Counted from the first letter of the stretch, positions 17,039-25,772 are shown. The stretch: 64,000 nucleotides of DNA from JACCXG01 sp963785755 (GCA_963785755.1 CAWAXG010000075.1:248001-312000), one strand, 5' to 3'. Made by a program: numbers and translations. The notes: generated from the letters alone by a model not told the origin.

Positions 17039-18295
17039 TCAGACGACCGGCGTCGGCGTCGAGAGCGCGGTCATCACCTCTTTGAACAGATAGCGCACAC
17101 CCTCCACGCCATCCCACGGACCCGACTCGTACTCGAGCGCGAACTTGCCCTTGTAGCCGCTGGCCAGCAGGATGCGCGTCGATCGCTGGATGTCGTTGGT
17201 CGTCCAGCGATCCCAGAACTTCGCGTGCACCGTGGTGTGCGTGTACGGCGCGATGTCCTTCAGGCCGCTGAAGATCATGTATTCGTGTTCCCAGTTGGCG
17301 TAGTCCGGGCTCGCTTCACAGAACGGATGGTTGACGGCGTCGAGGATGATCCGCATGTGCACCGGATTGCAGGTCAGGCCCCAGTGATTCTCGAGGGTGA
17401 CCTTGACGCCCTTCTCCGCGCCGTAATCGGCCATTTCCTTGAACGACTCGATGCAGGCCTTGAAGAACGGGACGATCGCTTCGTTCTTCGGGTAGCCGTC
17501 CGGCCCCTGGGTCGACGCGGGCAAGTAGTTCGGGCCGCCGCTGTTCACCCGCATGGTCTTGGCGCCGATGATCGCGGCCCCGTCGAGCCATTTCTTCGCG
17601 ACGACGATCCCGGCCTTGCGTGCTTCTTCGTCGGGCCCGGCCATGCCGGTCGGCGCGTTGTTCGAAATGTGATGGACCTTCGTGCCGGTCTTCACGAGGG
17701 TCGAGGCGAGCCGCTCCAGCCACTTGCGGCCGGACGGCGTTGACGGGTCGAAGCCGCGCCCGGCGTACATGCTGTCGTCGGTGACATCGCCAAACAAGGA
17801 CGACCAGATGTCCATGTGGACGACGCCCGGGAACGTGTCCTTCGTGAACTGCGGGAAGTCCAGCATCGTAATCTCGCCGTACTTCTTCTTCATCTCCTCG
17901 GCGCTCAGACCACCCATGCCACGGCCCGGCACCGGACCGCCACGTCCGCGGCCGCCCGCATCCGCGGCTTGACCCGCCGCCGGCTGCGCAGGCGTCGCCG
18001 GCGCGCCGGGCGCCGGCGCCTGACCGCCGGCCGGCTGCGGCGCCGCGCCGCCAGGCATGCCCTGCCCGCCCGCACCGCGTCCGCCGCCGCGTCCACCGCC
18101 GGGCCGCGACTTGAACAGCTGGCGCAGCGGATAGGTGTTGGAGGCGATGCGATCCACTTTGGCTTTCTCGCTCAGCTCCTGAGCGATCGCCGCTTCGCGC
18201 GGCGTGAGCATCAGCGTCGCCGCGGTCAGACCGCCGCCCGCCGCCTTGAAGAAGTCGCGTCGATCCAGAGTCGATTCAGGCTTGTTCTTATCCAT
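17039..18295 (-). CDS. Tat-exported sugar phosphate isomerase/epimerase-like TIM-barrel protein
   Basis: 418 residues from ATG 18295. The N-terminus carries a twin-arginine signal (LDRRDFFKAAGGGLTAATLM). Residues about 62-135 are a Gly/Arg/Pro/Ala-rich low-complexity insert (RPGGGRGGGRGAGG). The C-terminal part is a xylose-isomerase-like barrel: VHHISNNAPTGMAG, AKTMRVNSGGPNYLP, KGVKVTLENHWGLTCNP, FALEYESGPWDGVEGVRYLF, with the Glu and His residues expected of the metal site. In related acidobacterial and planctomycete genomes such proteins accompany DUF1080 and PQQ enzymes in extracytoplasmic sugar oxidation and isomerisation. The substrate is unknown. Confidence 0.8.
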   Translation of the reverse strand: MDKNKPESTLDRRDFFKAAGGGLTAATLMLTPREAAIAQELSEKAKVDRIASNTYPLRQLFKSRPGGGRGGGRGAGGQGMPGGAAPQPAGGQAPAPGAPATPAQPAAGQAADAGGRGRGGPVPGRGMGGLSAEEMKKKYGEITMLDFPQFTKDTFPGVVHMDIWSSLFGDVTDDSMYAGRGFDPSTPSGRKWLERLASTLVKTGTKVHHISNNAPTGMAGPDEEARKAGIVVAKKWLDGAAIIGAKTMRVNSGGPNYLPASTQGPDGYPKNEAIVPFFKACIESFKEMADYGAEKGVKVTLENHWGLTCNPVHMRIILDAVNHPFCEASPDYANWEHEYMIFSGLKDIAPYTHTTVHAKFWDRWTTNDIQRSTRILLASGYKGKFALEYESGPWDGVEGVRYLFKEVMTALSTPTPVV

Positions 18296-18352
18296 AGTCT
18301 TGTCTCGTTTTTGCGTGCCGAAAGGAGAGATGGCAGAGGATAGCAGGTCCAA

Positions 18353-18507
18353 CGTGCTACGCGCTACGGGCTGCGTGCCAACGTGCTTCTTCGTGCTACG
18401 TGCTACATGCTACGTGCTGGATGCTCGTGCTACGTGCGGCGTGCTCGTGCTACGTGCTACGTGCGGCCGTTCCGTTGTACTTGCCCCTTGTTACTTGCCA
18501 CTTGGCA
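18353..18507. repeat. Heptameric tandem repeat array (CGTGCTA / CTTGCCA units)
   Basis: The stretch between the TIM-barrel and deacetylase genes is built from 7-base units: CGTGCTA, CGCGCTA, CGGGCTG, CGTGCCA, then further CGTGCTA, CATGCTA, CGTGCTG and CGTGCGG copies with a few slipped units. It ends in four clean units, CTTGCCC-CTTGTTA-CTTGCCA-CTTGGCA (18480-18507), that stop four bases before the deacetylase stop codon. Period 7 with single-base variants resembles the short tandemly repeated repetitive (STRR) heptamers of cyanobacteria. Part of it (GTTCCGTTGTACTTG) is shared in inverted form with the element at 22.8 kb. Confidence 0.85.
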
Positions 18508-18511
18508 AGAG

Positions 18512-19441
18512 CTACTTCCCCATCTCCGCAATCCAGGCTGGGACCGCCGGCCTCGGGATGCTGATCTTCTTTCCCATCGTCGTGGCGGTTCGCGATAGCC
18601 ACGATCCGCCGGGACCGGCAAACGTGTCCGGCCGCTCGTAGGCCGGATCCTTCATCGCCTCGTCCAGCGTGATGAACGAATAGCCGCGCAGGCGCATCCG
18701 GGCGATCGACTCGCGCAGGGTCACGGCATTGAGCTCGTTGCAGTGGATCAGGAGAATCTGCGGCACTTCGTAGCCGAAGACCTCCGCCGATGCCTTCTCC
18801 GCGTACTCGAACCCGGCGTCCACCTGGCCGAGATACGCCTGTTTGATCTTCTCGGCGACGTCCACCTCGCCTCGCGTGAGCAGCCGGCTGTAGACGCCGG
18901 CATAGGTGTAATCGGCGTAGTCCACGGTCACGGGCGCCACCCGGTACTGACGCGCCGTGAGAAAGTCGACGATGCCCTGATGTGTCTCGGCAGTGGTGCC
19001 GCTGTGAAGAAACGGATATCGGAACCAGACCAGCTTCCGGCTCCGTCGTTCGACGAGCGGGCGCATGATCACTTCGCCCTTCACGACGTCGTCCTGAAAC
19101 TGCTGCAGCGGAACGCTGTTGAGACTGGGGTGCGAGTAGGAGTGATTCGCGAGGTCGAACCCCGCGTCGAGCCACTGTTCCAGCACGGCCGCCCGGGCAT
19201 CGCGCTGGCCTGGGACATTCAGCTGACGTTCGTTGACGAAGATCGTGGCGGGCACCTTCTCGACTTGAAGCGAACCTATGAGGCCATTCGTAATTCTCTG
19301 GAACCGCCCCAGGTCGCTCCCGCTGCCGACCACGGGACCGTCGTCGATGGTGATGGCCACGCGGCGCGCTGATGGCTGCGGCGGCGTGGTTGCTTGAGCC
19401 AGAAGGAGGACGGCGAGAATCGAGAGCACAACAGGCGGCAT
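18512..19441 (-). CDS. Exported polysaccharide deacetylase (NodB homology)
   Basis: 309 residues with an N-terminal signal peptide (VVLSILAVLLLAQA). NodB motifs: catalytic and metal aspartates in AITIDDGP (33-34), metal histidines in NHSYSHPS (H100, H104), and LVWFRYPFLHSG. The last motif (QILLIHCNELNAVTLRESIA) has the usual His. It should remove N- or O-acetyl groups from a polysaccharide or peptidoglycan in the periplasm. It is read toward the TIM-barrel gene but separated from it by the heptamer array. It is close to the export module at 12-17 kb, so it could stand in for the deacetylase that module lacks; this is speculative. Confidence 0.87.
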   Translation of the reverse strand: MPPVVLSILAVLLLAQATTPPQPSARRVAITIDDGPVVGSGSDLGRFQRITNGLIGSLQVEKVPATIFVNERQLNVPGQRDARAAVLEQWLDAGFDLANHSYSHPSLNSVPLQQFQDDVVKGEVIMRPLVERRSRKLVWFRYPFLHSGTTAETHQGIVDFLTARQYRVAPVTVDYADYTYAGVYSRLLTRGEVDVAEKIKQAYLGQVDAGFEYAEKASAEVFGYEVPQILLIHCNELNAVTLRESIARMRLRGYSFITLDEAMKDPAYERPDTFAGPGGSWLSRTATTMGKKISIPRPAVPAWIAEMGK

Positions 19442-19566
19442 CGCCGCCGCATCCTAGCAGCTGTGCATATGCGGGACAAGGCTGCCGGCCGGCGACCGGA
19501 CCATCAGGTATCCATTGGGGTAACATCGCGCTTCAAGGCGTCCACACACTCGAGGCAGAGATCACC

Positions 19567-20565
19567 ATGAAGATCACACGACGGGGGCAGCCGCCAGTTG
19601 ACCGTTTCCGGACAGCTGGCAGCTATCCGCGTTTTTTCATCGCCGCCACGATCGCCGGCTTCAGCATCGCCGCCGCGGCCGGAGCACAACAGACGCCGCC
19701 ACCCACAGCCACCCCACAGACCGGCCCACCGCCTCAAACACAGGCGCCGCCGGCCGGACGCGGGCAAGGGCGCGGGCGCGGCGGACAGCCGGCGACTTTC
19801 CCTGCACAGCAGCGTGAGCTCGCGGATGCCGCCACGATCGAGCGCGGCCGCGCGTTGTATACGGTCAGTTGCAGCGCCTGCCACGGCGCCGATCTTCGCG
19901 GCGGACAGCTGGGCGGACCGAACCTGCTCCGATCGCAGGTCGTGCTGAACGATCAGCATGGCGAGCAGATTCTGCCCGTCGTTCGAGGCGCGCGCGCCGA
20001 GAAGGGCATGCCGCCGATGCCCATCCCGGATGACGACGTGAAGGCGATCTCCGAGTACATCCATTCCGTCGCGGCCTCCGCTGGCCGGCAGGGATCGCCG
20101 CCGCCGGTCGATACGCCGCCGCCGAACATCGTGGTCGGCGATGCGGCCGCGGGCCAGACGTACTTCGCCGCGAAGTGCGCCAGCTGCCACTCTCCGACCG
20201 GCGATTTCAAGGGTCTCGCGACGCGGATTTCCGATCCCAAGACGCTGCAGAATCTCTGGGTGTCCGGCGGGCTCGTCGGCGGACGTGGAGGCCGGGGCGG
20301 TCCGGGTGGTGGACCGGCACGGAAGCCGGTTACGGTGACGGTTACGTCGCTCGCGGGGGAGAAGGTCGAAGGCCGTCTCCTGCGGCTCGATCACTTCATC
20401 GTCACGCTCGCACAGGAGGACGGCACGATCCGAAGCTTCCGGCGCGACGGGGACACTCCGAAGGTGCAGGTGAACGATCCGTCCGAGCCACATCGCGCGC
20501 TACTCGCGACCTACACGGAAAAAGACATCCACGACGTAACGGCATATCTGGTGACGCTGAAATGA
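19567..20565 (+). CDS. Exported diheme cytochrome c
   Basis: 332 residues from ATG 19567. A long export signal (about 1-40) and a Pro/Gly/Arg-rich linker (AGRGQGRGRGGQ) precede two c-type heme sites, CSACH (102-106) and CASCH (204-208). Between them lie MPPMPIPDDDVKAISEYI and the distal-Met region typical of mono-heme class I domains. A second Gly/Arg linker (VGGRGGRGGPGGG) leads to a beta-rich tail (VTVTSLAGEKVEGRLLRLDH). The stop overlaps the PQQ dehydrogenase start (ATGA), so it is most likely the electron acceptor of that enzyme. Confidence 0.9.
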   Translation: MKITRRGQPPVDRFRTAGSYPRFFIAATIAGFSIAAAAGAQQTPPPTATPQTGPPPQTQAPPAGRGQGRGRGGQPATFPAQQRELADAATIERGRALYTVSCSACHGADLRGGQLGGPNLLRSQVVLNDQHGEQILPVVRGARAEKGMPPMPIPDDDVKAISEYIHSVAASAGRQGSPPPVDTPPPNIVVGDAAAGQTYFAAKCASCHSPTGDFKGLATRISDPKTLQNLWVSGGLVGGRGGRGGPGGGPARKPVTVTVTSLAGEKVEGRLLRLDHFIVTLAQEDGTIRSFRRDGDTPKVQVNDPSEPHRALLATYTEKDIHDVTAYLVTLK

Positions 20566-22310
20566 CCCGCACACTTTCTTCACGGATCGTTACTCGCCTG
20601 AAGCCGCTCTTCGGGTTGCTGCTCATGACACCGTTCGTCGTGGCGCCGATCGCGCTCTTCGCGCAGGGCCGCGGAGTCTCGCCGAAAGACCTCTACAAGC
20701 CGCTGACCGACTCATGGCCGACCTATTCGGGCGACTACTCGGGACGCCGGTTCAGTCCGCTGAAGCAGATCAATCAATCGACGGTGAAGAGCCTGACGCT
20801 CGCGTGGGTGGTCCGCCTGACGGAAGGAACGCCGGGCGGCGGCTTCGGTGGCGGACGCGGCGGTGGTGGCGGTGGCGGACCATTGAACATTGGCGGAGAG
20901 GGCACCGGAAACTTCCCGGGGGGCGGCTCGCCGACGATCAAGGGCACACCGCTGATGGTTGACGACACGCTGTATGTGTCTGCCCCTGACAACGCATGGG
21001 CCCTCGACGCGCGCGACGGCCGTCAGCTCTGGCAGTACTTCTGGAAGACGAGGGGTGGAACCCACATCGCGAATCGCGGGCTCGGGATGTGGAACAACTA
21101 CCTCTACATGGAGACGCCGGACAACTACCTCGTCTCGCTCGAAGCCAGGACGGGCAAGGAGCGGTGGCACAAGCCCATCGCCGATTTCAATCAGCAGTAT
21201 TTTTCTACCACCGCGCCGATCATCGTCGACAACCACGTGATCGTCGGCACGGGCAACGACCTCGATGCGCCGGGATTCCTCCAGTCATATGACGCCGAGA
21301 GCGGCGAGCTGAAGTGGAAGCTATACACGGTCCCGATGAACCCCGGCGATCCGGGCCTCGACACGTGGGCCAACCTCGACGCCGCGCGGCACGGCGGCGC
21401 GCAGCCCTGGTTGCCCGGAGCATTCGACCCCGAGACGCGCCTCTACATCTTCGGTACCGGCAACCCGACTCCGGCCTTCACGCAAGGGCGCGGCGAAGGG
21501 GACAACCTGTTCACGTGCTCCCTGGTCGCGGTCAACGTCGATACCGGCAAGATGGCCTGGTACTTCCAGACCTCGCCGCGGGACATGCACGACTGGGATT
21601 CGGCGCAGACCCCGATCCTGTTCGACGCGGTCATCAATGGCCAGCCGCGGAAGCTCGTTTCCACCGCCGCGCGCAATGGGTACTTCTTCACGCTGGATCG
21701 CGTGACCGGCGAGCACGTAGTCACGACCAAGTACGGATTGGCGACCAACTGGGGCAAGGGTCTGCGGAAGGACGGGTCGGTGCTCAGGGATCGCGGCAAG
21801 GATCCTTCGGTCGGCGGCTCGCTCGTATCGCCGACGGCGGGTGGCACGATCAACTGGGAGCCTCCCGCCTACTCGCCCGACACCGGACTGTTCTACGTTT
21901 CCGAGCGGAACGGCTATTCGCTGTTCTACCTGACCGAGCTCGATCCCCGCGGCTCGATGGGCCTCGGCGGCGTCGATCGGATCACCATCGGATCGGCCGG
22001 CAGCTTCCTGACCGCGATCGAGCCCAAGACGGGCAAGATCGCCTGGCGTCAGCAGTATCCCGGGTGGGGTGAGGGCGGTGGCGGAGGCGGCCTCCTGGCC
22101 ACAGCCGGCCGGCTGGTCTTCGGCGGTGACGCCGGCGGCAACATCGTCGCGTGGGATGCCGCGACCGGCAAACCTCTCTGGCACTCGCACATCGGCAACA
22201 TCTCGAATGCGCCGATTACCTATTTGCTCGACGGGCGCCAATATCTCCTGGTCGCGGCGAACGACACGCTGTATGCGTTTGCGATGTACGAGCCGCCAGC
22301 CGTCAAGTAA
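20562..22310 (+). CDS. PQQ-dependent dehydrogenase (quinoprotein)
   Basis: 582 residues; the start overlaps the cytochrome stop (ATGA). A signal peptide (about 1-35) precedes the eight-bladed propeller with tryptophan-docking repeats (ALDARDGRQLWQYFW, SYDAESGELKWKLY, VNVDTGKMAWYFQTS). The catalytic/PQQ-side Asp pair is seen in SPRDMHDWDSAQTPILFD. A long Gly-rich insert (GGGFGGGRGGGGGGG, about 95-115) interrupts the first blade. It oxidises an alcohol or sugar in the periplasm and passes electrons to the cytochrome encoded upstream. The alcohol-dehydrogenase versus sugar-dehydrogenase subgroup and the metal (Ca or lanthanide) cannot be settled by eye. Confidence 0.9.
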   Translation: MTRTLSSRIVTRLKPLFGLLLMTPFVVAPIALFAQGRGVSPKDLYKPLTDSWPTYSGDYSGRRFSPLKQINQSTVKSLTLAWVVRLTEGTPGGGFGGGRGGGGGGGPLNIGGEGTGNFPGGGSPTIKGTPLMVDDTLYVSAPDNAWALDARDGRQLWQYFWKTRGGTHIANRGLGMWNNYLYMETPDNYLVSLEARTGKERWHKPIADFNQQYFSTTAPIIVDNHVIVGTGNDLDAPGFLQSYDAESGELKWKLYTVPMNPGDPGLDTWANLDAARHGGAQPWLPGAFDPETRLYIFGTGNPTPAFTQGRGEGDNLFTCSLVAVNVDTGKMAWYFQTSPRDMHDWDSAQTPILFDAVINGQPRKLVSTAARNGYFFTLDRVTGEHVVTTKYGLATNWGKGLRKDGSVLRDRGKDPSVGGSLVSPTAGGTINWEPPAYSPDTGLFYVSERNGYSLFYLTELDPRGSMGLGGVDRITIGSAGSFLTAIEPKTGKIAWRQQYPGWGEGGGGGGLLATAGRLVFGGDAGGNIVAWDAATGKPLWHSHIGNISNAPITYLLDGRQYLLVAANDTLYAFAMYEPPAVK

Positions 22311-22351
22311 CCCGTCCCGAACGTGCCGGCCGGGAAACTGATCGCCAGCCG

Positions 22352-22786
22352 ATGATCGATCCCGCGGCGTACAGCTCCTGGCTGTGGCTGTTCACGTTCC
22401 TGCTGTTCCTGCGCGTGATCGGGCAGGTCATCGTGGTGCTTCGCGCGCCACGATGGCTGCCGCCCATGCACCAGTGGCAATCGGGACTGCTTCCGTACCC
22501 GGTGCTGCTGCTCGGCCAGGCCATCGTGCTGACGCTGATGGTCTGGATTTGCCTCGACTTCAGCCGCGGCGCCGGCATGTTCGTGCAGGCATATCCAGGC
22601 CGGGGCAAGTACGTTGTCGGCTTTGGCTGCGTCTATCTCGGCGGGATGGTGCTGCGCTACATCATCTGGATGTGGCGCCGTCCGGATCAGCGATGGCTCG
22701 GCGGGACGATTCCGATCATCTTTCACTCGATCGTCGCGTTGTTCATCCTCACGTTCGGAACCTACCACGTGCGGCTGGCGGGTTGA
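22352..22786 (+). CDS. Polytopic membrane protein of unknown function
   Basis: 144 residues from ATG 22352, 41 bases after the PQQ dehydrogenase. It has four hydrophobic segments: WLWLFTFLLFLRVIGQVIVV, LLLGQAIVLTLMVWICLDFS, VVGFGCVYLGGMVLRYIIWM and IIFHSIVALFILTFGTYHV, with a conserved-looking APRWLPPMHQWQSGLLPY loop. I do not recognise the family. It may be co-transcribed with the cytochrome and dehydrogenase and could anchor them or serve a membrane redox step; there are no obvious heme-ligand His pairs. Confidence 0.65.
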   Translation: MIDPAAYSSWLWLFTFLLFLRVIGQVIVVLRAPRWLPPMHQWQSGLLPYPVLLLGQAIVLTLMVWICLDFSRGAGMFVQAYPGRGKYVVGFGCVYLGGMVLRYIIWMWRRPDQRWLGGTIPIIFHSIVALFILTFGTYHVRLAG

Positions 22787-22788
22787 CA

Positions 22789-22862
22789 GGCAAGTACAAA
22801 GTTGCAAGTAACAAGTACAACGGAACGTTCCGCTGTTACGTTGTCCTTTGTTACTTCTGCCG
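22789..22862. repeat. Heptamer-type repeat folding into a long inverted repeat
   Basis: Units GCAAGTA-CAAAGTT-GCAAGTA-ACAAGTA have period 7. The arm AAGTAACAAGTACAACG (22806-22822) pairs with CGTTGTCCTTTGTTACTT (22839-22856), with one bulge, around a loop holding GAACGTTC. The right arm includes the stop codon of the leftward flavoprotein gene. It lies between convergent genes, so it may serve as a bidirectional terminator. The sequence CAAGTACAACGGAACG also occurs, inverted, in the array at 18.4 kb. Confidence 0.8.
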
Positions 22863-23960
22863 TGCCAGCGCTTTTCCGACCAGCTGCGCATCCTGCCAGA
22901 TGTTGCGCAGCGCGCCGCGCGTGTCGTAGTTGTGGCCGACGAAATACAGGTCCGGCTGATCGAGGCTGGTGACACGATCCCGCCGCCGGGCAAAGCCACA
23001 GTCGTCGCGCTGGATCTGATTCCCCAGGATGGCCACAGCCGGCCGGTATCCCGTCGCGAGCAGGATCCGATCGAACGGTTCGGTACTGCCGTCCGCGAAT
23101 CTGGCACCATCCGTCGTGAGCTCGACGACCGCGCCTTTCAGCCGAATCTTCCCCGCCCGCAGGGCGTTGGCGAGATGAAACCCAATCAGCGGCACGTCGG
23201 AACAGCGGTCCTCGCGAGGTCTCGGCAGGACGGCAGGGCCGCGAATCAGCTCTGACACGCGCGCGATCGCCTCCGCCACGCCGCGGTGCGCAGCGCGCGG
23301 CAGCGCACTGAGCCCGACCGCGAAGTACTGGATCGGAATCCCCAGCAGCTGCCGGGGCACGATGCGCGCGCCGGACCTGACCGCGATGGTGACGAACGCG
23401 CCGGCATCCGCCAGCTCCGCCGCGATCTCTCCAGCCGAGTTCCCGACGCCGACGACGAGCACGCGCTGCGACCGGAACGGCTCGGGCCGGCGATACGTGA
23501 CGCTGTGATCGATCCGGCCGCGGAAGCGCTCGCGCCCCGGAAGATCCGCGAGGTGCGGATTCGCCACGATGCCGGTCGCAATCACGACTGCACGCGCGCG
23601 CACGTCCTGGCCTCCCGCGGTGCGCATCAGCCAGCCATCTCGATCCCGCGTGGCACTGACCACCTCCGTCCCCGTTGCAATCGAAAGGCGAAACCTGTCG
23701 ACGTATCGATGGAGATAGTCGAGGAAATCCTGCCGGCTCGGGAACAGCGGCGTGGAGCCGGGAAATGGCAAGCCTGGTAACGCCGACAGATGCTTGCCGG
23801 TGTGCAGGACGAGACTGTCGTAGAGCGTGTCCCAGGTGTGGCCCGCGCGGCTGCCGCGTTCGAAGATGACGTAGCCGATGTTCCGCCGCGCGAGCTCTCG
23901 TCCGGTCGCGAGGCCGGCGGGACCCGCTCCAATCACGACGACGCCCGGTGACGAAGTCAA
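22851..23960 (-). CDS. FAD/NAD(P)-binding flavoprotein, flavin-monooxygenase-like
   Basis: 369 residues. N-terminal FAD Rossmann motif VVVIGAGPAGLATGRELARR; an internal NAD(P) motif VLVVGVGNSAGEIAAELA; and the ATGxxxNP-type segment VIATGIVANPHLADLPGRER between them, as in YUCCA/FMO-like oxidases. C-terminal RILLATGYRP and DLYFVGHNYDTRGALRNI complete the family. The start codon is TTG (23960) with no clear ribosome site, and the repeat element at 23971-24213 begins only 11 bases upstream, so the native promoter or start region may have been altered. Cytosolic; the substrate is unknown. Confidence 0.82.
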   Translation of the reverse strand: MTSSPGVVVIGAGPAGLATGRELARRNIGYVIFERGSRAGHTWDTLYDSLVLHTGKHLSALPGLPFPGSTPLFPSRQDFLDYLHRYVDRFRLSIATGTEVVSATRDRDGWLMRTAGGQDVRARAVVIATGIVANPHLADLPGRERFRGRIDHSVTYRRPEPFRSQRVLVVGVGNSAGEIAAELADAGAFVTIAVRSGARIVPRQLLGIPIQYFAVGLSALPRAAHRGVAEAIARVSELIRGPAVLPRPREDRCSDVPLIGFHLANALRAGKIRLKGAVVELTTDGARFADGSTEPFDRILLATGYRPAVAILGNQIQRDDCGFARRRDRVTSLDQPDLYFVGHNYDTRGALRNIWQDAQLVGKALARQK

Positions 23961-23970
23961 CGGTTCAGTC

Positions 23971-24214
23971 TAACTCCCAACCTCTCCGCCTTCGCGCGCA
24001 TGATTCGACTCCCGCGCTACGGCGAGACCGCGCCAGAGCGTGCCCGGCGGCGTCGGGCGTGGGCACGCGGAGGCGGGCAACTCCCAACTCCCAAGCGGAA
24101 CCGCTCGCGGCGACTGGGTGAAAGTCGAGGCAATGGTCCCGACCGCAGAAACTTTCACCCAGATGGTGCGGCCGGCTCGCTTTGGGAGTTGGGAGTTGGA
24201 AGTTGGAGGTTGAC
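23971..24214. repeat. Intergenic repeat element with nested inverted repeats and heptamer ends
   Basis: Left part: TAACTCCCAACCTC followed by a core with CGCGCTACGGCGAG and CGCCAGAGC. Right part: outer arms CAACTCCCAACTCCCAAGC (24078-24096) and GCTTTGGGAGTTGGGAGTTG (24179-24198), nearly perfect inverted repeats of 7-base units (GGGAGTT, GGAAGTT). They enclose a perfect 12-base inverted repeat, CTGGGTGAAAGT (24114-24125) and ACTTTCACCCAG (24151-24162), with a 25-base loop. The core and the AACTCCCAAC ends recur at 30141-30336. No coding content. It lies between two leftward genes. Confidence 0.85.
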
Positions 24215-24236
24215 ACATTCACGATCGACCACCAGC

Positions 24237-25772
24237 TCAAAGCGTCTTGAGGTACTCGATCAACGCGCGGCGATTGTCGTCGGTGCGAATCCTCCACCAC
24301 ACGTCGTGACCGGCGTTGGACGATCCGGCGCGCTCGGTGTTGAACCAGTCACGACTGTCGCCGTACCAGCGCAGCAGCAGCCCTTCGCTCACCCACCCGA
24401 ATACGCGATTCCCGTAGAGTTGCTGCCCCACGCGTTCGCGATCGAAGTGACGCGCGGCCATGACGTGAAAGATTCTTGGTCGTTCATTCACCGGCCCGAG
24501 CAGATGCTGCAGCGTCGGCACGCTGCCATTGTGGAGATACGGGTAGTTCGCCCAGACGCCAGTGAGCGGCGTCGCCGCATACCCCTTGCTCCGAACCAGC
24601 GACCCTTCGGCCGCAATCGGACTGCTGTTGAACGCCGCGATGAACCCGTCCGAGACGATCTCGAGCCGCGCCCGGTCCGTCCCGACATCGACGTGCACGC
24701 CCGGCCAGTCCACATTGCCTTTCCCGTCGTACACGCCGTGGCACCGTGCGCATCCCATCTTTTTCGAGTGGAAGAGCGCGCGCCCCTTCTCCGCCAGCTC
24801 CCGGTCGATGTCGTAGGGGTACGGCGGCGGCCGCAGGTGGCGCACGACGGTATCGAACTCCTCCTTGATCCGGGGAATGACGCTGTCGACGAGCGCCTCG
24901 AACGACCGATCCTTTTCCAGCTCCATCGACGACGCCATCAGCGGGATGCGGCCATGGAAGCTGCCATCGGAGTACCAGCGGCCGCGCTGAAGCTTTGCGG
25001 CGGTGTGCCAGAGCGGCGGCGTTTTGGTGTCGCCCCGTCCGACTTCGTGCACGGCCGGCATCCGGCCGTGGTGCGGCCGCATGTACAGCTCGACGTGCGA
25101 CGCGGCGAAGGCGGTGGACCGGGCGCGGGTGAGCGAATCGATCTTCTCGTGGTGGTGACTGGTGAGAATCCTGTACGCCGCCGCGGCATGCGAGCGATCG
25201 ATCGGATCGGAGGGCATCGCGGCGCGCCACTGGTCGCTCGTCAGCAGCTGCAGCGCGTTGCCGAGCAGTTTGTCGTCGAACAGCTTCGTGCCGGCGCCGA
25301 AGTAAGCCACACCGTCGATCTCCGCGGTATGGCAGACCAGGCAGTTGACCGTCCACTTGAGCGGCTCGTTCACCGCGCGGCTCGGCGCCATGCCGAATGC
25401 CGGCACGAGCCGGTTGCCCGGCCACAGCACGAGCCCGACCTTGTCCCGCACGATGGAATCGACGTCTCCGACCACCGCCTGGGTCACGAGGTTGGCGTCG
25501 AACAGCGATTGCGGAATCCAGGCGCTGCTGTCGTAGGTCTGGTAGACGAAATCGAACAGCGCCTGCTTGCGCTCCGCCTCCGTCCGGGGATCGGCTGGAT
25601 CCCAGCGATAGACAACGCCCTGAAGATCGGCGTCGAAGTCCGACTTCAGCGTCTCGTGCGACACCACAGGTGGGGATCGGGACTCCGGCGCCAGACGCCC
25701 GACCGTGGCCGCACATGTCGCCGCGAGCACCATCGCGCCCGCAATCGCCGCCGACCACCTGCGTGACGTCAT
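24237..25772 (-). CDS. Diheme cytochrome c peroxidase-like exported protein
   Basis: 511 residues from ATG 25772, supported by TAGGAG six bases upstream; the frame extends to 25958 only inside the upstream gene. The signal peptide is followed by two c-heme motifs, CLVCH (144-148) and CARCH (341-345). Other conserved stretches: SHVELYMRPHHGRMPAVHEV, TPPLWHTAAKLQRGRWYSDG, TPLTGVWANYPYLHNGSVPT. The latter two resemble the di-heme oxidase/peroxidase (MauG/CcpA-like) family, and the protein is longer than CcpA. It probably performs periplasmic peroxide reduction or cofactor oxidation. It is co-oriented with, and eight bases from, the TPR gene upstream. Confidence 0.82.
   Translation of the reverse strand: MTSRRWSAAIAGAMVLAATCAATVGRLAPESRSPPVVSHETLKSDFDADLQGVVYRWDPADPRTEAERKQALFDFVYQTYDSSAWIPQSLFDANLVTQAVVGDVDSIVRDKVGLVLWPGNRLVPAFGMAPSRAVNEPLKWTVNCLVCHTAEIDGVAYFGAGTKLFDDKLLGNALQLLTSDQWRAAMPSDPIDRSHAAAAYRILTSHHHEKIDSLTRARSTAFAASHVELYMRPHHGRMPAVHEVGRGDTKTPPLWHTAAKLQRGRWYSDGSFHGRIPLMASSMELEKDRSFEALVDSVIPRIKEEFDTVVRHLRPPPYPYDIDRELAEKGRALFHSKKMGCARCHGVYDGKGNVDWPGVHVDVGTDRARLEIVSDGFIAAFNSSPIAAEGSLVRSKGYAATPLTGVWANYPYLHNGSVPTLQHLLGPVNERPRIFHVMAARHFDRERVGQQLYGNRVFGWVSEGLLLRWYGDSRDWFNTERAGSSNAGHDVWWRIRTDDNRRALIEYLKTL

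Noticed and set aside
18353..18507. CRISPR array
   Set aside because: Units are 7 bases, contiguous and variable; there are no 20-40 base spacers and no cas genes.
18331..18641. Short gene starting at an ATG preceded by AAGGAGAG and running through the heptamer array
   Set aside because: The translation only mirrors the repeats (VLRATCYVL-type) and the repeat units slip frame, so coding selection is unlikely.
24000..25766. 588-codon plus-strand frame opposite the diheme peroxidase gene
   Set aside because: Antisense shadow; it starts inside a repeat element and has no recognisable domain.
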